From: Ruoffia tabacinasalis
GTDB lineage: Bacteria > Bacillota > Bacilli > Lactobacillales > Aerococcaceae
Direction of reading: 5' to 3'
NCBI RefSeq assembly: GCF_042652985.1
Contig: NZ_JBHSHQ010000045.1
Span: 1-42,318, forward strand
Length of the DNA stretch: 42,318 nt
Part shown: positions 42,255 to 42,318 of the stretch, one piece after another
Layout of the letters: every line of letters begins with the position of its first letter
How positions within the stretch are numbered: the first letter of the stretch is position 1
Notes under the pieces: generated by a model
The model's input: only the letters and a program-made list of their open reading frames with translations
The model's database searches: none
What the model was told of the DNA's origin: nothing
Position numbers and translations under genes: made by a program

Positions 42255-42318
42255 TGTCAATTGAAAAAGGGACCACCTTGCTGTTGAAAAAGGGACCACC
42301 CTGCAGTAGTAACAGGAG
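42255..42318 (+). mobile_element. Terminal repeats of a probable IS21-type element, cut by the window edge
   Basis: TTGAAAAAGGGACCACC occurs at 42261-42277 and again at 42284-42300, a 23-bp period. Multiple short direct repeats just inside a terminus starting with TGT are typical of IS21-family transposase-binding ends. The element would extend beyond the window, so its transposase genes cannot be seen. Confidence 0.5.

Noticed and set aside
1..42318. CRISPR array, rRNA or tRNA genes
   Set aside because: I looked for regularly spaced repeats and clover-leaf ends ending in CCA and found none; a computed scan (for example tRNAscan, CRISPR finder) would settle it.

Overview
The window is AT-rich, has strong AGGAGG-type ribosome binding sites, and its catabolic operons (PTS-type IIC, DhaKLM, GldA/GlpK, D-lactate dehydrogenase) and small-protein families are those of low-GC Firmicutes. 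A lactic acid bacterium of the Lactobacillales, perhaps Carnobacteriaceae or Enterococcaceae, fits best; genus cannot be settled by reading.

Layout. (1) 73-11540, all minus strand: a defence island. It reads from a small conserved protein (61 aa) into an Eco57I-type DNA methylase, a 1108-aa GIY-YIG/helicase/methylase-like protein, two unrecognised proteins (272 and 340 aa), an overlooked 54-aa zinc-binding microprotein, an Mrr-type nuclease, another unrecognised protein (268 aa) and a DUF4365-like nuclease broken in an A7 tract. (2) 11541-12535: no intact gene. (3) 12458-16771: a sugar operon of ribokinase, Rpe/AlsE epimerase and LacI regulator, divergent from a galactitol-family PTS IIC gene, with three matching LacI-type operators, one inside the epimerase gene. 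(4) 17500-21435: Dps, two HMA metallochaperones, a P1B ATPase with an unusual CPG motif and a 103-aa protein made of two copies of one motif. Five promoters here share the same design: an FNR-type box exactly 22 bases upstream of a -10 hexamer. (5) 21491-28304: an integrase relic, an ASCH protein, small zinc-ribbon proteins, and McrBC, whose McrB has a duplicated N-terminal domain; a diverged repeat lies on each side. (6) 28768-31943: a persulfide-handling operon (YidD, thioredoxin, rhodanese, CoA-disulfide reductase-rhodanese, rhodanese, CstR). (7) 31944-33350: transposase debris. (8) 33393-38812: glycerol/dihydroxyacetone catabolism (gldA-dhaKLM, divergent dhaS-glpK). (9) 38947-42318: frameshifted D-lactate dehydrogenase and hydrolase genes, a wrecked integrase and the end of what looks like an IS21-type element.

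How it fits together: restriction and defence modules (methylase/helicase, Mrr, McrBC) sit between metabolic operons, with integrase and IS remnants at the seams, as expected of an accessory region. The most coherent little-described unit is the FNR-box metal cassette (17563-21435), in which separate chaperones, an exporter, Dps and a repeat protein appear to be switched on together, probably by low oxygen or redox state. Several genes are broken by single-base indels, three of them in A-runs, so some apparent pseudogenes may be assembly errors.
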